Translations under genes and position numbers: made by a program
In this document: piece after piece, positions 6,716 through 9,934 of the stretch
Numbering within the stretch: the first letter of the stretch is position 1
Layout: each line of letters starts with the position of its first letter
Assembly: GCA_020846515.1 (NCBI GenBank)
Contig: JADLDX010000820.1
Coordinates: forward strand, 1-9,934
DNA length: 9,934 nucleotides
DNA from: Pirellulaceae bacterium
Lineage (GTDB): Bacteria > Planctomycetota > Planctomycetia > Pirellulales > Pirellulaceae
Direction of reading: 5' to 3'
The notes under the pieces: generated by a model
What the model saw: only the letters and a program-made list of their open reading frames with translations
The model's database searches: none
Told to the model about the DNA's origin: nothing

Positions 6716-7694
6716 TATGCATACGCGTCTAACCTCGGCTTCGAGCTTGATCGGCATACTGCTGTGTGCCGGCTCACTCATGTTGCCTTCGCAACTATTC
6801 GCTCAGGTAGCGGTCGATGTTGCCCGCGATGCAGCCACTAACCTGCCTGATGAAAAGTCTGATGGGACGCCTGCGGCTCCTGCCAATGTAGAGCTCTTGC
6901 AGGTCAACAATGCGATCCTCAAGACTATCGAGTCCACGACGATTGCTGCGCAAGCTTCGGGCATAATTGATTCGATTCTCGTCAAGGAAGGACACCGTGT
7001 AAAAGTTGGACAGGAACTGGGGCGTATCCGTGATGCCGGCGTCCGCCTGCAAGTCGAACGCGCTAAAGCAGCCATGGATGTGGCCAAGAGGAAGCAGCAG
7101 GATGATATCGACGAGCGACTGGCTAAGAAGAGCAAGGCCGTGGCGGAAAATGAGTATCAACGTGCCGTGGCAGCCAATGCTCGAGTGAGCGATACCTATC
7201 CTGTCAACGAAATCGATCGCTTGAAACTAGTCGCCGATCGCAGCGGTTTGGAAGTGGAACGCGCGACTTATCTGCGAAGTATGGCCTCGCTGGAAGCCGT
7301 GATTGCTGAAACCGAATATCGCCAGGCATTAGAGGTTCAGGAACGCCATCGCCTGGTCTGCCCAGTCGCTGGTATCGTTGTCTCGATCGAAAAGCATGTC
7401 GGCGAGTGGGTAGAACCGGGAGTTGCCTTGCTCAAGATCGAACGCATGGATCGTTTGCGCGTTGAAGGTTTTGTCAGTGCTGCCGATTCGATGCAGAATT
7501 TGGCCGGTCGACCAGCCAGCGTAGAGTTCAGTAGTGCTGCGGGCACGGTGCAAGCCAAGGGCACGGTTGTCTTTGTCAGCCCGAGCATTGATCCGATCGC
7601 CTCGACGGCCCGTGTGTTTATTGAAATCGCCAATGCTGATAACCAGTTCCGGCCAGGCTTGGGTGTGCGTGCCACCATCCATCTTCAACCATGA
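6696..7694 (+). CDS. Periplasmic adaptor (membrane fusion protein), HlyD/RND type
   Basis: Product of 332 residues. A signal peptide is clear: R-L-T-S-A-S-S-L-I-G-I-L-L-C-A-G-S-L-M-L ending L-F-A, with likely cleavage before Gln37. The lipoyl domain is split in the family manner: half one at ~80-113 (A-A-Q-A-S-G-I-I-D-S-I-L-V-K-E-G) and half two at ~219-245 (C-P-V-A-G-I-V-V-S). A charged coiled-coil hairpin lies between them. The barrel and membrane-proximal domain fill ~246-332, ending with D-P-I-A-S-T-A-R-V-F-I-E-I and F-R-P-G-L-G-V, typical of RND-type adaptors. It should sit in the periplasm, docking on the TolC-like protein. ATG at 6696 is chosen because GTGAAG lies ~9 nt upstream; ATG at 6699 is nearly equivalent, and ATG at 6717 has no ribosome site. 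The start overlaps the preceding gene by 20 nt, and the stop overlaps the next start as ATGA. It lacks the cytoplasmic head of its upstream neighbour, so the operon encodes two different adaptors. Confidence 0.88.
   Translation: MMSLTRNMHTRLTSASSLIGILLCAGSLMLPSQLFAQVAVDVARDAATNLPDEKSDGTPAAPANVELLQVNNAILKTIESTTIAAQASGIIDSILVKEGHRVKVGQELGRIRDAGVRLQVERAKAAMDVAKRKQQDDIDERLAKKSKAVAENEYQRAVAANARVSDTYPVNEIDRLKLVADRSGLEVERATYLRSMASLEAVIAETEYRQALEVQERHRLVCPVAGIVVSIEKHVGEWVEPGVALLKIERMDRLRVEGFVSAADSMQNLAGRPASVEFSSAAGTVQAKGTVVFVSPSIDPIASTARVFIEIANADNQFRPGLGVRATIHLQP
7691..7694 (+). other. ATGA stop/start overlap (translational coupling)
   Basis: The TGA of the periplasmic adaptor gene overlaps the ATG of the M50 gene by the 4-nt ATGA arrangement. 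No purine-rich ribosome site precedes the ATG, so the downstream protein is probably made by termination-reinitiation. Such coupling is common for subunits made in fixed ratio. Confidence 0.8.
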
Positions 7695-9913
7695 GTAGCC
7701 CAGTTGCAACTGCCGATCGGGTCTTGCGTTCCACCAATGATAAGCCAACCAATGTTGCGTTTCGACAAGACATTCAGTGGACGATGCATCAAGACCAGAA
7801 GCGTTGGGTAGCCCGCGATCCGCTCAACGGACGATTCTTTTACTTCAGTCATATAGAACATGTCGCAGCCGGCATGTTGGATGGCCAACGATCGTTGTCC
7901 GCCCTATCGGTAGAGCTGATTACTAGATTTCCACAGCACAATCTCACTGAGAAATGGCTGTTGACGTTAGTCAGTCGACTCAACGCCGCGCAATTGCTAT
8001 TGCCGGCATCCCGTCAAGCTGTGTCGCAATTGCTGCGTCAGCGACAACGAGCCAGTCAACGCGGTTGGCTGCAGATGCTGCTCAGCCCACTAAGCATCCG
8101 GATACCGTTGATCAATCCGCATCCGTGGCTGAAACTTTGCCGTCCTCTGGCCAGCGTCCTGTTCTCGCGATTTACACTGTTTTTTGTCATCGTCTTTGGC
8201 TTGATTGCCAATCTGAGCGTGCTGGCCAAGATATTGGCTACGCCCAACTCATTGACGTTAGACCTGTCGGCCATCCATGGCGTTCGCTGGTTGTGGCTGT
8301 TGGTCTGCTACGTACTGGTGAAGTCACTGCATGAATTGGGGCACGGGCTGGCTTGTGTCTACCTGGGCACGCGGTGTTCTGAACTGGGCGTGCTGTTCTT
8401 GTTCTTTACACCTTGCCTGTACTGCGACACGACGGACGCCTGGAAACTCAGTTCGCGATGGCAACGCGCGGCCATCGGCGCGGCCGGCATGTATGTGGAA
8501 CTGATTCTGGCATCCATAGCGGCGGTGACCTGGCTAGCGACGCAAGATGGACTCTTGCACTCGTTGGCCGCTAATACGATGTTGATCTGTTCAGTTGGTA
8601 CGCTGCTGATCAACGGCAATCCGTTCTTGCGATATGACGGATACTACATTCTGTCGGATGTCTGGGGCGTACCCAATCTCGCTGACCAGGCGCGCGAAGC
8701 CACGATGATCTTGTTTACGCGTGTGATGACTGGCAAGCGAACCAACACTAGCCATCTTGATCGTCCTGTCGGAATCCTGGCCGCCTATCATGTAGTGGCA
8801 GTGGTCTATCGCACGTTTATCATGCTGATGATTCTATGGCTGGCCTGGACCATGTTGGTACCGCTGGGATTGGGCTTTCTGGCTCTATTGGTAATTGGTG
8901 GCACTATGGTGGGATTAATGATCGCAGCTGCCAGGCTGGTCAAACAGATTCACCTCCAAGTGCTGGCCAATGAGACGTTCAAAGTCATGCGCTGGCTGAC
9001 ACTGTTTGTGGGTTTATTGTTGGCCTTGGTGTTTGTGGCGCAGGTAAACTTGCCGGTACTTGTGCGCGCGCGGGGTGTCACCGACTTTAGTGACAAGCAA
9101 CCGGTGTTTGCTACTGACGATGCGATACTGCTGGATGCTGCCGCTGTGGGTCAGACACTTCCGGTGGACAGCACCTTACTCAAATTCGACTCACCCGAAA
9201 AGCGTTATGAGTTGCAGTTGGTCGAAGGGGAGATCGCATCGCTGAGTAAAAAAATTGAGTATCTCAATCAAGCAGCGGGTATCGATCCCACGTCCCGATT
9301 TGAATTACCTTTTACCCTGGAGTTGCTGGCCGAACGGCGCTCGCGAGCTCAGAGCCTGCAGAAGGAGCTTAGCTTACTGACTCAAACAACCTCAAGCTCC
9401 GGCCGTTTATTGCCAGCCTCGTTCCGATTGAACCAACCTCTGGCGGCCCCGACAGATCTCCAGTTACAAGGTGGGCCACTGGATGAGGTTAGTCGAGGCT
9501 GCATGCTCGAGCGCGGTACGTTGATCGGCTGGTTCTCAAACCAAGAGCAGATGGAAGTCGTCACACTTGTTTCCCAACAAGACATCAAACAGTTGCGGCT
9601 GGGATTGTTGGCAGCTTGCCAGTGGGATTGCGATGTCCATCGCGTGGCGCGCGGCACGATCGTTCGCATTGCACCTGATCCGATCGAACAGACACCCGAC
9701 GAATTAGTGGGCGATTCGGGCTTGATGTCGGCACGCAATGCGGCCGGTAAGTTTGCGCCCACCGAGCCGCATTATGCGGTGACCATACGGATGGACCAGC
9801 CCATTCCCAAACAATTAAAGGGCTCGCTGGTCACCGTGCAAGTCCACGTCAACTCACAGCCGCTACTCGTTACGGTGCTGCACGCTATTCGGTTGAGCCT
9901 CAAACCGTTGTAG
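7691..9913 (+). CDS. PqqD-like / M50 site-2-type metalloprotease / HlyD-like membrane fusion protein
   Basis: Product of 740 residues. Residues ~25-110 resemble a PqqD-like winged-helix domain (Q-K-R-W-V-A-R-D-P-L-N-G-R-F-F-Y-F). The M50 core follows: membrane helices near 161-183 and 199-222, the latter holding the zinc motif H214-E-L-G-H218; then a T-P-C-L-Y-C-D segment at 240-246, helices at ~260-308, and N-P-F-L-R-Y-D316-G-Y-Y, supplying the third zinc ligand (Asp316). More helices span ~365-415 and 435-453. The C-terminal ~290 residues are periplasmic and HlyD-like but degenerate: a short coiled coil at ~520-550 (E-L-Q-L-V-E-G-E-I-A-S-L) and L-A-A-P-T-D-L in place of the usual A-P-x-D-G. 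Related proteins are often annotated as peptide zinc metalloproteases or site-2 proteases and occur near peptide export genes. All catalytic residues are present, so proteolysis is plausible, but a transport or scaffold role is equally possible. It is the last gene seen of the operon; only 21 nt follow, with no visible terminator. Confidence 0.85.
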   Translation: MSSPVATADRVLRSTNDKPTNVAFRQDIQWTMHQDQKRWVARDPLNGRFFYFSHIEHVAAGMLDGQRSLSALSVELITRFPQHNLTEKWLLTLVSRLNAAQLLLPASRQAVSQLLRQRQRASQRGWLQMLLSPLSIRIPLINPHPWLKLCRPLASVLFSRFTLFFVIVFGLIANLSVLAKILATPNSLTLDLSAIHGVRWLWLLVCYVLVKSLHELGHGLACVYLGTRCSELGVLFLFFTPCLYCDTTDAWKLSSRWQRAAIGAAGMYVELILASIAAVTWLATQDGLLHSLAANTMLICSVGTLLINGNPFLRYDGYYILSDVWGVPNLADQAREATMILFTRVMTGKRTNTSHLDRPVGILAAYHVVAVVYRTFIMLMILWLAWTMLVPLGLGFLALLVIGGTMVGLMIAAARLVKQIHLQVLANETFKVMRWLTLFVGLLLALVFVAQVNLPVLVRARGVTDFSDKQPVFATDDAILLDAAAVGQTLPVDSTLLKFDSPEKRYELQLVEGEIASLSKKIEYLNQAAGIDPTSRFELPFTLELLAERRSRAQSLQKELSLLTQTTSSSGRLLPASFRLNQPLAAPTDLQLQGGPLDEVSRGCMLERGTLIGWFSNQEQMEVVTLVSQQDIKQLRLGLLAACQWDCDVHRVARGTIVRIAPDPIEQTPDELVGDSGLMSARNAAGKFAPTEPHYAVTIRMDQPIPKQLKGSLVTVQVHVNSQPLLVTVLHAIRLSLKPL

Positions 9914-9934
9914 CCCGAAAGGCCTTGTTTAACC

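Noticed and set aside
6266..6781. 171-codon minus-strand open frame opposite the GAF/HlyD and adaptor genes
   Set aside because: It covers the 9-bp repeat in antisense (G-I-H repeats) and crosses a well-supported gene junction. No family resemblance.

Overview
The window is bacterial and densely coded, with GC in the mid-50s by eye. The gene families suggest a planctomycete, probably a Pirellulaceae/Rhodopirellula-like organism. The clues are a PqqD-like/M50/HlyD fusion with a T-P-C-L-Y-C-D motif, a very long TolC-like protein with a Pro/Met-rich tail, and a Pro/Ala-rich FHA protein. This placement rests on recalled family features and was not checked by alignment.

Layout. (1) 2-1753, plus strand: the 3' part of an FHA-domain protein gene that begins before the window. 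It has a long disordered Pro/Ala/Ser linker and an unrecognised C-terminal domain. (2) 1754-1926: a convergent intergenic stretch packed with two hairpins and two copies of a ~34-44 bp REP-like element. (3) 1927-4374, minus strand: a TolC-family outer-membrane factor with a probable lipoprotein signal and a tail of about 215 residues. (4) 4375-4609: a divergent intergenic region. (5) 4610-9913, plus strand: a tight three-gene operon. It encodes a GAF-like/transmembrane/HlyD fusion (4610-6715), a secreted periplasmic HlyD/RND-type adaptor (6696-7694), and a PqqD-like/M50 metalloprotease/degenerate HlyD membrane protein (7691-9913). The genes overlap by 20 nt and 4 nt.

How the genes may work together (inference). 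TolC plus three HlyD-like proteins looks like an envelope-spanning export or efflux machine. No ABC ATPase, RND pump or MFS pump is encoded here; the only polytopic inner-membrane protein is the M50 protein, with an intact H-E-L-G-H motif. A reasonable hypothesis is an exporter or processing complex in which the M50 protein occupies the place of the pump. Its PqqD-like domain and the GAF-like domain would face the cytoplasm as substrate- or signal-sensing modules. Substrate, energy source and physiological role cannot be read from this sequence. The FHA gene is convergent with tolC and may be unrelated.
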